From the NCBI RefSeq assembly GCF_014534655.1, contig NZ_JACVVD010000001.1:310001-374000 (forward strand): DNA of 64,000 bases, in the 5' to 3' direction. This DNA is from Paenibacillus sedimenti. GTDB taxonomy: Bacteria > Bacillota > Bacilli > Paenibacillales > NBRC-103111. The position numbers and the translations under genes were made by a program. The notes under the pieces were generated by a model that was given only the letters and a program-made list of their open reading frames with translations, searched no databases and was not told where the DNA came from. This document shows positions 7,781-16,605 of the stretch, piece after piece; positions within the stretch are counted from its first letter, which is position 1; each line of letters starts with the position of its first letter.

Positions 7781-9337
7781 ATGGAAGCTGTACAAGCGGA
7801 AGTTCAGAAGAACATTTCCTCTGAATCGTCGTCACAAGTGTTGAGCATGCGAGCGATCTCCAAGTCTTTCTCAGGGGTTACCGTATTAAAAAACATCAAC
7901 ATCGATCTATACAAAGGTGAAGTACATGCTTTAATGGGAGAGAACGGTGCCGGTAAGTCGACGCTTATGAAGATTATGGCAGGGATATACCGTCCGGATA
8001 AAGGCGAGATCATGTATCGAGGCAAATCTATCACATGGCATAATGCCATGGAAGCTCGTGAGAAAGGCATCAGTGTCATTCATCAAGAGCTTAATCTTTC
8101 TCCGAATATAACCATAGGTGAAAACGTATTAATGGGAACCAAATTCCCAAAAAATAAGTTCGGTATGGTGGACTGGAAAAATGTTCACGAACGAGCCCAT
8201 GTCCTATTAAAATCAATCGGATCTGATTTAGATCCTAGAGCATATGTTTCAACTTTGAGTGTTGCACAACAACAAATGGTGGAAATCGCGAGAGCTTTAT
8301 CTATAGAAGCTGAAGTTTTAGTGATGGATGAACCCACAGCTTCATTAACCCATAAAGAAATAGATAGGCTATTTATTATTATTAATGAATTAAAGCAAAA
8401 AGGTGTTGCGATTGTTTATATTTCCCATCGTATGGATGAAATTTTTAAAATTTCGGATCGCTGTACCATTTTGCGCGATGGGGAGTGGATCACATCCGTT
8501 CCGATAACCGAAACCAATCCGGAACATCTGGTGAAGACAATGGTTGGCCGTGAATTGAACGAATTATTTCAAAAACCGCCTTCACATACGGACTGGATTA
8601 AAAATAAAACGCCGGTTCTAGAGATTAAACATTTATCGGATAACAAAAACGTTAAGGATATTTCTCTAGAGGTTCATTCTGGAGAAATTGTTGGGATTTC
8701 AGGACTGGTAGGGGCTGGAAGAACGGAATTAGTCAGAGCGATCTTTGGTTTATCGGAAATATCAGCCGGTGAAATTCTGATTAACGGCCAATCAGTAAAA
8801 ATATCTTCTCCGGAGGATGCCATGCGACATGGGATTGCCCATGTTCCGGAAAGCCGTAAGGAACAAGGTCTATTCCTGAATATGTCGGTCAAAGAAAATA
8901 TTATGATGGCTGAAATGTTTAAATATCGAAAAGCATCACTCCTGGATTGGTCGCAAATCAATCATGAAGCTGACATGTATATTAGAGAATTAGGCATTAA
9001 AACGGCAAGTAAAGAACAAAAGGTGGTTAGCTTAAGCGGAGGAAATCAGCAAAAAGCGCTGCTTGCGCGTTGGTTATCCATTAAACCTAAAGTGCTTTTG
9101 TTAGATGAACCGACAAGAGGTGTTGACATTGGCGCCAAAACTGAAATTCATAAGGTCATTTATAAATTAGCCAAAAACGGTCTTGCCGTGTTAATGATTT
9201 CCTCGGAACTGCCGGAAATTTTAGCGCTGAGTGATCGCATACTTGTTATGCATGAGGGTAAATTACGGGCAAACCTTGGGCGGGAAGACGCGACTCAAGA
9301 AAAGATCATGTATTATGCAACGGGGGAGATCAAATGA
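7781..9337 (+). CDS. Ribose-type ABC importer ATP-binding protein (RbsA-like, double ATPase)
   Basis: 518 residues from ATG 7781. There are two fused ABC domains. The first has Walker A GENGAGKST near residue 53, signature LSVAQQQMVEIARAL and Walker B VLVMDEPTASLT. The second has the degenerate P-loop GLVGAGRTEL that is usual in RbsA/MglA, signature LSGGNQQKALLARWL and Walker B VLLLDEPTRGVD. The length matches the family (about 500). It powers uptake through the permease encoded next, whose start overlaps this stop by four bases (ATGA), implying translational coupling. The ribose-specific accessory genes rbsD and rbsK are absent, so the substrate need not be ribose. Confidence 0.95.
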   Translation: MEAVQAEVQKNISSESSSQVLSMRAISKSFSGVTVLKNINIDLYKGEVHALMGENGAGKSTLMKIMAGIYRPDKGEIMYRGKSITWHNAMEAREKGISVIHQELNLSPNITIGENVLMGTKFPKNKFGMVDWKNVHERAHVLLKSIGSDLDPRAYVSTLSVAQQQMVEIARALSIEAEVLVMDEPTASLTHKEIDRLFIIINELKQKGVAIVYISHRMDEIFKISDRCTILRDGEWITSVPITETNPEHLVKTMVGRELNELFQKPPSHTDWIKNKTPVLEIKHLSDNKNVKDISLEVHSGEIVGISGLVGAGRTELVRAIFGLSEISAGEILINGQSVKISSPEDAMRHGIAHVPESRKEQGLFLNMSVKENIMMAEMFKYRKASLLDWSQINHEADMYIRELGIKTASKEQKVVSLSGGNQQKALLARWLSIKPKVLLLDEPTRGVDIGAKTEIHKVIYKLAKNGLAVLMISSELPEILALSDRILVMHEGKLRANLGREDATQEKIMYYATGEIK

Positions 9338-10311
9338 GTGCTGGAGCGGAAGCATTAGTTACTAAAAAACATAATGTTGGATTATCCATGAAGAAAATTT
9401 GGAATCAACTAGGCATGTTAATTGTATTGGTTGTTATTTGTATCATACTTGCCATTTTTGCGCCTAATTTCACGGATACGGGGAATATTCTCAATATATT
9501 AAAACAATCATCCGTTAACGGAATTCTTGCGGCGGGGATGACACTCGTTATTTTGACCGGCGGGATTGATCTGTCTGTGGGGTCTACAATCGCACTTGCA
9601 GGCGTTGTTTCCGTATTGCTTTCCAAACAAGGAGTTAACCCTGTTATTGCGATGTTTGCCGGGATTGCCGTGGGATATTTAGCGGGCTGGATCAATGGTT
9701 TTCTGACGGCCAGAACCAAGCTTCCATCCTTTATTGTTACATTAGGCAGTATGACATATATTAGAGGCGCTGCCTACGTCATTAGCGGGGGATTGCCTAC
9801 CATTCTGGCCTCTGAACCGTTTAAGTTTATTGGTTCGGGGAAAATACTGTCGGTTCCAACGCCCATTTACATTATGCTTAGTGTCTATATCGTTATGTTT
9901 ATCGTGCTTAAATACACAATGTTTGGCAGGCATATCTATGCGATTGGGGGAAATGAAGAGGCAGCGAGATTAACAGGCATTAAGGTTGAAAAGACGTTAA
10001 TTCATGTTTACGCGATTAGTGGTTTATGTGCCGGATTAGCTGGCGTAGTTCTTGCAGGGCGTTTAATTTCCGGTCAGCCGAATGCTGGAAGCATGGCCGA
10101 GCTTGATGCCATAGCTGCCGTTGTTCTCGGCGGTACGAGTCTGGCTGGGGGAATCGGCCGAATTCAGATGACGATTATTGGTGTGTTAATTTTGGGAGTT
10201 ATCAGAAATGGATTGACGCTTTTAAATGTCAGCTTCTTTTGGCAAACCGTAATCACTGGTATTGTTATCGTACTTGCGGTGCTATTGGATCGTTTGCGCA
10301 GCGATAAGTAA
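9334..10311 (+). CDS. Ribose-type ABC importer permease (RbsC-like)
   Basis: 325 residues with eight to ten hydrophobic segments. It carries the RbsC/MglC family blocks: GGIDLSVGST near residue 68, LPSFIVTLGSM near 128, and GGTSLAGGIGRI near 268, the last being the ATPase-contacting region. It forms the transmembrane channel of the importer, presumably as a homodimer with the double ATPase. The start codon overlaps the ATPase stop (ATGA). A terminator follows at 10353, closing the operon of binding protein 2, ATPase and permease. Confidence 0.95.
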   Translation: MSAGAEALVTKKHNVGLSMKKIWNQLGMLIVLVVICIILAIFAPNFTDTGNILNILKQSSVNGILAAGMTLVILTGGIDLSVGSTIALAGVVSVLLSKQGVNPVIAMFAGIAVGYLAGWINGFLTARTKLPSFIVTLGSMTYIRGAAYVISGGLPTILASEPFKFIGSGKILSVPTPIYIMLSVYIVMFIVLKYTMFGRHIYAIGGNEEAARLTGIKVEKTLIHVYAISGLCAGLAGVVLAGRLISGQPNAGSMAELDAIAAVVLGGTSLAGGIGRIQMTIIGVLILGVIRNGLTLLNVSFFWQTVITGIVIVLAVLLDRLRSDK

Positions 10312-10352
10312 GAGGAAGTGGGATGCAACCCTCTTTTCAATAAACAAAGTAT

Positions 10353-10391
10353 GCCCTTGATTTCTCCTAATGGATAGATCAAGGGCTATTT
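10353..10391 (+). terminator. Terminator after the ribose-type importer operon
   Basis: A perfect 9-bp stem GCCCTTGAT / ATCAAGGGC with a 16-base loop, followed by TATTTAT. The T-run is modest but the position, just past the permease stop, fits. Confidence 0.7.
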
Positions 10392-10503
10392 ATGCGAGTT
10401 CTCCAGTATGCAGTCATACATGAAGTATTTATTAAGCGAGAGGAATATCGCCGGCCAAAACGAATACATACAAAAAATCCCATAGAGGAGAAAGGATGAA
10501 ATT

Positions 10504-12612
10504 GTGAAAATGAAGTCCCCATTCATGAAACTGGCTGCATTGGCATTTTCCATTTCGCTAACACTAAGCACCGTAACCCCCGCTATTGCCGATGGGGAGG
10601 GATCCGCGATCATTGGAAAGGTCTCCATTTCGGAACAAAGTTACTTTGAATTAAAGCAAATTCACTTAACGGCTTCCCAGAACAGTAAACTGGCCGTGAT
10701 CAACGTATCGCTACATAACGGAGGCAGCAGCGCGTTAAAAGCGATCGATTATTGGATCCGATTAAAAAACAAAGCGGGCAGCCAGTTCTCCGCACGTCCG
10801 CTTCCTTCCGATAAAGACAAGACATCCGTTGCTCCAGGCTCAAGTGTGGATCTTACGTTTTATGCGAACGTGAATGAAAATACGCAGCTCCAAGATTTGG
10901 TTGTACAGTTTATGAATTGGGATTTAAACCGGCCCAAATTCGAAAGAATGCTTGGGGAGGTCTACGTACCAGCAGCTTACACGGATGTGACTCCACCACA
11001 AGAAGGATCTATCTTTCGAGTGGGAGAAACGGAAGTCAAAGCTTCGATCAAGAAGCTCGTCAGTAACAAAAACGAAAAATATCATGTACCTGCCGTTTAT
11101 TTGACACTTGAGAATATCGGCGGGAATGCGGTTGCCATTCCGGCATACATGTTTTCGATCCGTACACCAGAGGGGCTTCTGTATCCATTAGAAGCGAAAG
11201 GAATCAAAGATTTGGCCATCAAGCCGAAAGAAAGCAAAGAAATCCAGTTAGCCGGAACGATCCCGGTTGCCGTTTCATCAGATCAATGGGAGCTTATCAT
11301 CACGGAGACAGCCGCTGATTTGAAAATAAACTTGCCGGTAGCCGCATTTCAGCTTCCTGCCGCAACCTTAAGTCCGGATGGTTCCATCGGCAAAGCATAC
11401 TCTTTTACAAGCAAATCCGGTGTTTATTCGGCTGAAATGAATGCTTTATACCGGCTTCCATGGGAAGATCAGGATCTGCTCAGCGCCGATTTGGCCTTAA
11501 GCAATAAAGGACCGGATACGCTCGCGTTACCGAAATTGACCGGATATTTCCTTCTTGACGATGCGGTTAAAATCGAAGCAAGTGTGGTACAAACGGCGAA
11601 CGTAGTCGGCATAGCGTCCGGATCGTCCTTGAATTTGCAAATGGTTGGTAAAATTCCTTATACATCGAAGTATTCGCGAATCAAGTTGGTGCTGCAAGAG
11701 AAAGAAAGCGATACGGTCACTACGGATGTAGTTGAGTTTTCAAGCCAGTCCGAGGTACAAGCAATTCCCTTTCACAGTTTGGATCAGACGTATACCCTTG
11801 CCGATGAGGGAAGAAAAACCGGTTTTAAGATCCGCAGCCTGAATCGGTATGCGAGCAATACAAGCTCATTGGTTATCGCACAAGTGGAAGCGACGAATTT
11901 GGAGAAAAGGTATACGGTGATCCCGAAACCGGTCGCTCATTTTAGATCAGCTGACGGAACGGTCCTTCCTGCCTTGGTTGCCGAAGTCACCAATAAAGTA
12001 AGTCCAAATGGTGCTGCACTGCTGAATGTCTCAGCTATGCTGCCTAAAGGATTTTCGACGGAAAACATGCATCTGATCATCGGTGAATCCGTGACGGAAG
12101 GTAAGTTGACGGAAAGCGGCGGCACACCCGATTCTTATGTGAAACCCGTGGCATTCATGCTTCCTGAAGTGAAAACAGATGTGAAGAACTCACTGATGAA
12201 CGTAGACGTATACCCTTATCAGATTTCGCTCTATCAAATTGCAACGATGATCGAAAACAGCACGTTTACTATGAAATTCAACTACGAAATCAGTCGCGAA
12301 GGCTATTTGGAAACGAATGTAGACGGACACAAGCTCGTGCTTGTATTTGAGGACGGCGGCGGGCAAAAGTCGTTTGAGAAGTGGTTCGAGATGAAGGATT
12401 TTGATCCGGTGGACGGTGAAACGCCCGAAACAGGGGGCACGAAGCTGAAGCTCGGCAAACACGAAAACTTCAAGATACAAGTAACCGATGCCGATTTGCT
12501 TTTTAAGTCTTCTTTCTTGAAGCAGTATAAGCTTAGTTTATACGATGAATTTCAAGGGCAAAGAAAGCTGCTCGCGACGCAAAAGGCGGATTGGTTCGTT
12601 ACGACGGATTAA
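10504..12612 (+). CDS. Large secreted protein with repeated beta-rich domains, function unknown
   Basis: 702 residues from GTG 10504, with a GGAG-rich site about nine bases upstream (10485-10494). A Sec signal peptide is clear: basic start MKMK, hydrophobic core to about residue 24, then TPAIADG as the likely cleavage region. I see at least four diverged copies of a ~130-residue unit, each with a hydrophobic strand, an N-x-G/S turn (SLHNGGSSAL, TLENIGGNAV, ALSNKGPDTL), a P-x-S/E-x-S segment and a closing strand of the type LVLxE. This suggests tandem Ig-like or similar beta-sandwich domains. There is no enzyme motif, cell-wall sorting signal or lipobox. It precedes an exporter operon with a 208-base gap and could be an extracytoplasmic partner, but that is only an inference from position. 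I do not recognise a named family. Confidence 0.75.
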   Translation: MKMKSPFMKLAALAFSISLTLSTVTPAIADGEGSAIIGKVSISEQSYFELKQIHLTASQNSKLAVINVSLHNGGSSALKAIDYWIRLKNKAGSQFSARPLPSDKDKTSVAPGSSVDLTFYANVNENTQLQDLVVQFMNWDLNRPKFERMLGEVYVPAAYTDVTPPQEGSIFRVGETEVKASIKKLVSNKNEKYHVPAVYLTLENIGGNAVAIPAYMFSIRTPEGLLYPLEAKGIKDLAIKPKESKEIQLAGTIPVAVSSDQWELIITETAADLKINLPVAAFQLPAATLSPDGSIGKAYSFTSKSGVYSAEMNALYRLPWEDQDLLSADLALSNKGPDTLALPKLTGYFLLDDAVKIEASVVQTANVVGIASGSSLNLQMVGKIPYTSKYSRIKLVLQEKESDTVTTDVVEFSSQSEVQAIPFHSLDQTYTLADEGRKTGFKIRSLNRYASNTSSLVIAQVEATNLEKRYTVIPKPVAHFRSADGTVLPALVAEVTNKVSPNGAALLNVSAMLPKGFSTENMHLIIGESVTEGKLTESGGTPDSYVKPVAFMLPEVKTDVKNSLMNVDVYPYQISLYQIATMIENSTFTMKFNYEISREGYLETNVDGHKLVLVFEDGGGQKSFEKWFEMKDFDPVDGETPETGGTKLKLGKHENFKIQVTDADLLFKSSFLKQYKLSLYDEFQGQRKLLATQKADWFVTTD

Positions 12613-12811
12613 TAAGTTATCTCAATAAATACTTTATTTGGAAATAACACACAGCAAACATACAACGGTTAAAGTAATCATGATTCATCCTTCAAGTCAT
12701 CCATCTGTGATTGTTCCACTTCCTTCAAGAAGGGTTTCAACTTTACAGCTCATGCTTTATTGCCAAGAAGCTTTAATGTTTTTTGGCATAAAAGCAACGA
12801 TGTCTAAGAAT

Positions 12812-12818
12812 GGGGAGA
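12812..12818 (+). promoter_or_regulatory. Ribosome binding site fixing the adaptor start
   Basis: GGGGAGA just before ATG 12821, the codon that opens directly onto the membrane anchor. In-frame ATGs upstream (12638 onward) have no site and would add 61 residues unlike any adaptor N-terminus. Confidence 0.65.
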
Positions 12819-12820
12819 GA

Positions 12821-13936
12821 ATGATCGTGTTAAGAAAAGCGCTTTGGGGAGCATTGGTTATCGTCTTATTAGTTGTTGCCGTACTAGTTACAAGCGTATT
12901 TTTCTCAAAAGGAAGCACGGCGGCTGCGGTAAAAGTCGCCACAACGCAAGAAGGCAGCATCACGAAAGAAGTATTCGCGAACGGTAAAATCGAGTCTAAA
13001 GTCATCAAAGAACATTTTGTAACATCCGGCGGTTTCATTGAGAAGATCCATGTCAAAAAAGGCGATCTTGTCAGAAAAGGTCAGGAGCTGCTTACCTTGT
13101 CCACGACGGATTTAGATGCGAAGCTGAAGCAAGAGAAGCATCAACTTCAATTGAATCTAGCTGAGAAGGAAAAGTTTCTGAATGATCAGGAAAAGGTGAG
13201 AAAGCAAACGTTGGAAACGGCGAAGAAAGAAATGAACGAAACGGGTTCAGCAGCGAGCTTGGAAACCTTTGACGAAAATAGTGCCGCTGATGTGGAATTG
13301 TACGATTTGAAAATTCAAGATGCAGAGTCCAATATCGATGATATCCGGAAAAAGCTTGAGAAGAATCGGTTACTGGCAGACATCGACGGTATTGTGACCG
13401 GAATTTCCGTCAAAGAAGGACAAGAGATCACGACGGGCACGTCTTCATTTATGATTACGAACGTATCACAATTACAGATTAAAGCCAACTTGGCTGAAAA
13501 TGATGCCAACCTGGCTAAAGTCGGTATGAAGGTCAAAGTAACGGGCGACGCATTCACGAATTCCTATGCCGGCAGCATTTCGTATATTTCACCGGTTGCC
13601 GTTGCTTCCGAGCTGGATGCCAAGGAGTCGGTCGTTGAGTTTACGGTCGATCTTGAACAACCTTCCCCGGAGCTTCGTCCCGGATATAAAGCGACCGTTC
13701 AAATCACGATGGCGAACTCTTCTCATATCATCGTACCGCTTGGCGCCGTAAAACGGGACGGTCAGCAATCTTACGTATTTAAGGTCGTCGCTAATAAAGC
13801 CGTTCGAACCAACGTGAAGCTTGGGGAGGAAAACGACGAATTTATCGAAGTTCTTGAAGGATTGCAAGCAGGTGAGCAGTTTATTGAAGCACCGTCAGCT
13901 GACGTGAAGGACGGTGTGCAGGTGGACATACAATGA
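12821..13936 (+). CDS. MacA/HlyD-type membrane fusion adaptor of an ABC exporter
   Basis: 371 residues from ATG 12821. One N-terminal membrane anchor (about residues 8-28) is followed by the adaptor fold: a beta-barrel/lipoyl half with GGFIEKIHVKKGDLVRKGQ near 70, a charged coiled-coil hairpin from about 100 to 180, the second lipoyl half with DGIVTGISVKEGQEI, and C-terminal barrel domains ending with VLEGLQAGEQFIEAP. This is the MacA/RND-adaptor family found in Gram-positives with MacB-like pumps. The protein would bridge the permease to the cell surface. Its last codons overlap the ATPase start by four bases. In peptide-antibiotic producers, such MacAB-type systems export or confer protection against the peptide; that role here is inferred from the nearby NRPS genes. 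Confidence 0.88.
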   Translation: MIVLRKALWGALVIVLLVVAVLVTSVFFSKGSTAAAVKVATTQEGSITKEVFANGKIESKVIKEHFVTSGGFIEKIHVKKGDLVRKGQELLTLSTTDLDAKLKQEKHQLQLNLAEKEKFLNDQEKVRKQTLETAKKEMNETGSAASLETFDENSAADVELYDLKIQDAESNIDDIRKKLEKNRLLADIDGIVTGISVKEGQEITTGTSSFMITNVSQLQIKANLAENDANLAKVGMKVKVTGDAFTNSYAGSISYISPVAVASELDAKESVVEFTVDLEQPSPELRPGYKATVQITMANSSHIIVPLGAVKRDGQQSYVFKVVANKAVRTNVKLGEENDEFIEVLEGLQAGEQFIEAPSADVKDGVQVDIQ

Positions 13937-14622
13937 TCGCACTGGAGGGAATTCATAAAGTTTATCGCAATGGCGCCTTGGAAGTGCAAGCCCTTAAGCC
14001 GACGAATCTGATTGTCGAGAAAGGGGATTATGTCGCGATCATCGGACCTTCGGGATCAGGAAAGTCGACGCTCATGAACATTTTGGGTTGTCTCGATATT
14101 CCGAGCGGCGGCACCTATAAGTTGGATCATCAAGAAGTCCAATCGTTGACCGAAAAAGAACTTGCCAAGGTGCGGAATAAGAAGATCGGGTTTGTGTTCC
14201 AAAATTTCAACCTGCTCGCGAGGCAAACGGTTCAGAGCAACGTCGAGCTCCCGATGTTGTACGGAGGCGTTACAACTCCGGTTCGTAAGGATCGGGCAAT
14301 CAGCTTGCTGGAGAAAGTCGGCTTGGGAGGGCGCGTGCATCACCGACCGACCGAACTGTCCGGCGGACAAAAACAGCGCGTCGCCATTGCGAGAGCGCTC
14401 ACGATGAACCCGTCTATTTTGCTGGCCGATGAGCCGACAGGAAACCTGGATCAAAAGTCATCTCATGAGATCATGGCGCTATTTACTCAGCTGAACAATG
14501 AAGGGTCTACGGTAATTGTCATTACTCATGAAATGGACATTGCCGAGCATGCCAAACGTATTCTCCGTTTCGGAGACGGTGAGATCATCGAAGACCGCCG
14601 AAAGGGAAGTGTGCGATTGTGA
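13933..14622 (+). CDS. MacB/LolD-type ABC exporter ATPase
   Basis: 229 residues, a single ABC domain. It has Walker A GPSGSGKST at about 38-46, Q-loop FVFQNFNLLAR, signature LSGGQKQRVAIARAL and Walker B ILLADEPTGNLD with the GNLD D-loop typical of the MacB/LolD/FtsE group, then the switch His in VIVITHE. It pairs with the separate FtsX-fold permease encoded next. The start overlaps the adaptor stop by four bases, and the end overlaps the permease GTG start by four bases, so all three are translationally coupled. Confidence 0.95.
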   Translation: MIALEGIHKVYRNGALEVQALKPTNLIVEKGDYVAIIGPSGSGKSTLMNILGCLDIPSGGTYKLDHQEVQSLTEKELAKVRNKKIGFVFQNFNLLARQTVQSNVELPMLYGGVTTPVRKDRAISLLEKVGLGGRVHHRPTELSGGQKQRVAIARALTMNPSILLADEPTGNLDQKSSHEIMALFTQLNNEGSTVIVITHEMDIAEHAKRILRFGDGEIIEDRRKGSVRL

Positions 14623-15821
14623 GTATTTGGAAAAATCTTTTGATTTCCTTGGACAGCTTGAGAGTGAACAAGCTCCGTTCCTTGCTAACGATGATTGGCA
14701 TTATCGTCGGTGTCGCATCGGTCGTCTTGGTTGTCTCCATCGGGCAAATCGGCAAAGGCTCCGTCGTGTCGGAGCTCGCTAAATATTCCCCTGGCGTTTT
14801 CTTCGTAACGCCGTCCACGAGCGCGACGAAAGCAGATAAAATCCAAATCACCATGACGGATTTAAAGCAGGTGAGCAGGCTAGAGGGCGTTCAAGCGGCC
14901 TCGGGCTCTTTGGGCATGACGATGTCTTCCAAGTCGGGTGACAGCGCGATCACGTTCAACATGACGGGCACTTTTGCGGACATCGTCAAATTTTATAACT
15001 TGAAAATGGAATCGGGCCGATTTTTTACCGTAGGCGAACAAAAGTCGCGCCAAAAAGTGATCGTCGTAGAATCGGATTTTGCGGCCAGCCAGTTTGGCTC
15101 TGCAGATCAGGCTATTAACCGTAAGGTCACGCTGGATGGGAATAGATACGAGATTGTTGGCGTGTTCAAGTCCGATAAATCGATTTTATCCGGTCTGGAC
15201 GGTAAAAATTATTCCGCTTATATGCCTTACGATTCCATGCCTCTGCTTAAAGAGGGCTCCAACAATGAGCTGGATACCCTCATGGTGATTGCAGACACCA
15301 CAGATTCCATGCAAAAGGATAAGGCGGGAAAAGCAATAACGAAGCACTTAGCCAAAGCGCACAACGCGGAGAGCAGCGATTATGAAGTTCAGAAGGTAGA
15401 GGATTTCCAGCGTAATCTCGATGTAGTATTTAATGTCATGCAGATTCTGATCGGGTCTATTGCCGGCATTTCCTTGTTGGTCGGCGGAGTCGGCGTCATG
15501 AATATTATGCTTGTGTCCGTTACGGAGCGCACCAGAGAGATAGGTACCCGCAAAGCAATCGGAGCTACGCCGGGGCTGATTTTGCAGCAATTTATGATGG
15601 AGGCGATCATTCTTTGCCTTCTTGGCGGGGTCGTCGGTATTACAATCGGCATACTAGGTTCGCTTGGCTTTTCGCTAATCACCAAGTGGCAATTCATATT
15701 GTCAGGATGGACGATCGTGATCGCTTTTGGATTTTCTACGGCTGTCGGTTTATTCTTTGGCTGGTATCCCGCTAAAAAGGCGGCCAACATGCAGCCAATC
15801 GAATCTTTGCGTTACGAATAA
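14619..15821 (+). CDS. MacB-type ABC exporter permease (FtsX fold)
   Basis: 400 residues from GTG 14619. One membrane helix near the N-terminus (LLTMIGIIVGVASVVLVVSIG), a ~230-residue extracytoplasmic MacB core domain, and three C-terminal helices with the conserved GGVGVMNIMLVSVTERTREIGTRKAIGA segment. This is the four-helix FtsX/MacB topology without a fused ATPase, which is supplied by the preceding gene. Such transporters work as mechanotransmission pumps moving substrates that are already outside the membrane. The stop codon directly abuts the ATG of the phosphopantetheinyl transferase gene. Confidence 0.93.
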   Translation: MSIWKNLLISLDSLRVNKLRSLLTMIGIIVGVASVVLVVSIGQIGKGSVVSELAKYSPGVFFVTPSTSATKADKIQITMTDLKQVSRLEGVQAASGSLGMTMSSKSGDSAITFNMTGTFADIVKFYNLKMESGRFFTVGEQKSRQKVIVVESDFAASQFGSADQAINRKVTLDGNRYEIVGVFKSDKSILSGLDGKNYSAYMPYDSMPLLKEGSNNELDTLMVIADTTDSMQKDKAGKAITKHLAKAHNAESSDYEVQKVEDFQRNLDVVFNVMQILIGSIAGISLLVGGVGVMNIMLVSVTERTREIGTRKAIGATPGLILQQFMMEAIILCLLGGVVGITIGILGSLGFSLITKWQFILSGWTIVIAFGFSTAVGLFFGWYPAKKAANMQPIESLRYE

Positions 15822-16526
15822 ATGAAGCGGGAGGGTAGTGATCTGCTCACGCTGCATGTTTATGCCGTGCATCTGTCGGAAGAGCTGGATAAAAGGAAGT
15901 TTAACCGGATGTTTCATCATTTATCGCCGAAGAAACAATATAAAGTCGGGCGGATGTTGAAATATGAAGACGCTGTTCGCTCGTTGGTAGGGGAGTTGTT
16001 GGTCAAGTATGCCATTGGCACCATGACCAATTTGCCTCGCCATGAGATCCGTTTTGGCGTAAATGCATATGGAAAACCTGTGATCGACGGCAATGAAGCC
16101 GTCTGCTTTAATGTCTCACATTCAGGAGACTGGGTCGTCTGCGCCATTGATTCTGATACCGTAGGGATTGATGTTGAGAAGATTCAGAAGATTGATTTGC
16201 AAATCGCCCGCCAATTTTTTTCCCAAGCGGAGAATGAGCAATTGATGACTTTGCCGGCCTCGCTTCGGGTGGCCTATTTTTTTGACATTTGGACGTTGAA
16301 GGAAAGCTTGATCAAAGCAGACGGGAGAGGGCTAAGCCTCCCATTGGATTCGTTTAGCATCATCAAGCAAGGTGCCAATATTCATTTGGTCGCCGGAGAC
16401 GAAATACCGGACTATCATTTTATCCAATATGAGATTGATCCGGCCTATAAACTATCCATATGTGCGAAATCCCGGCATTTTCCTGATCAAGTCATTCACA
16501 TTGACGTCGACCTGCTCGAGTCATAA
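15822..16526 (+). CDS. Sfp-type 4'-phosphopantetheinyl transferase
   Basis: 234 residues. It transfers the phosphopantetheine arm of CoA to the serine of carrier domains, converting apo- to holo-synthetase. Visible family motifs are FNVSHSGDWVVCA (residues 96-108), VGIDVEKI with Mg-binding D117 and E119, and the WTLKESLIKADGRG block with E161. The length matches Sfp (about 224). The ATG follows the permease stop without a gap, so it is part of the exporter operon. With about a dozen carrier domains encoded 5 kb downstream, this is the obvious activating enzyme for the NRPS. The start is supported by the family length, although no strong ribosome binding site precedes it; translation is probably coupled to the permease. 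Confidence 0.93.
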   Translation: MKREGSDLLTLHVYAVHLSEELDKRKFNRMFHHLSPKKQYKVGRMLKYEDAVRSLVGELLVKYAIGTMTNLPRHEIRFGVNAYGKPVIDGNEAVCFNVSHSGDWVVCAIDSDTVGIDVEKIQKIDLQIARQFFSQAENEQLMTLPASLRVAYFFDIWTLKESLIKADGRGLSLPLDSFSIIKQGANIHLVAGDEIPDYHFIQYEIDPAYKLSICAKSRHFPDQVIHIDVDLLES

Positions 16527-16592
16527 ATTTCCAATCCCCTTCGAACTCTTATATTATGAGCTCAATTGGCACATAATGGTAATGATATCCGG

Positions 16593-16600
16593 AAGGGAGG
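16593..16600 (+). promoter_or_regulatory. Ribosome binding site fixing the esterase start
   Basis: AAGGGAGG six bases before ATG 16606. Earlier in-frame ATGs reach back into the transferase gene and have no comparable site. Confidence 0.75.
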
Positions 16601-16605
16601 CTGCC

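Noticed and set aside
12761-12788. Dyad TGCCAA-N16-TTGGCA upstream of the exporter adaptor as an operator or stem-loop
   Set aside because: The arms are only six bases and do not extend; a match of this length in about 200 bases is not strong enough to call.
12638-12820. 61 extra N-terminal codons for the MacA-like adaptor
   Set aside because: No ribosome binding site precedes 12638 and the added residues resemble no adaptor. GGGGAGA before ATG 12821 puts the membrane anchor at the N-terminus as expected.
16372-16605. 78 extra N-terminal codons for the membrane esterase, overlapping the transferase gene
   Set aside because: They would read through the transferase coding region in another frame; AAGGGAGG before ATG 16606 gives a normal membrane-protein start.
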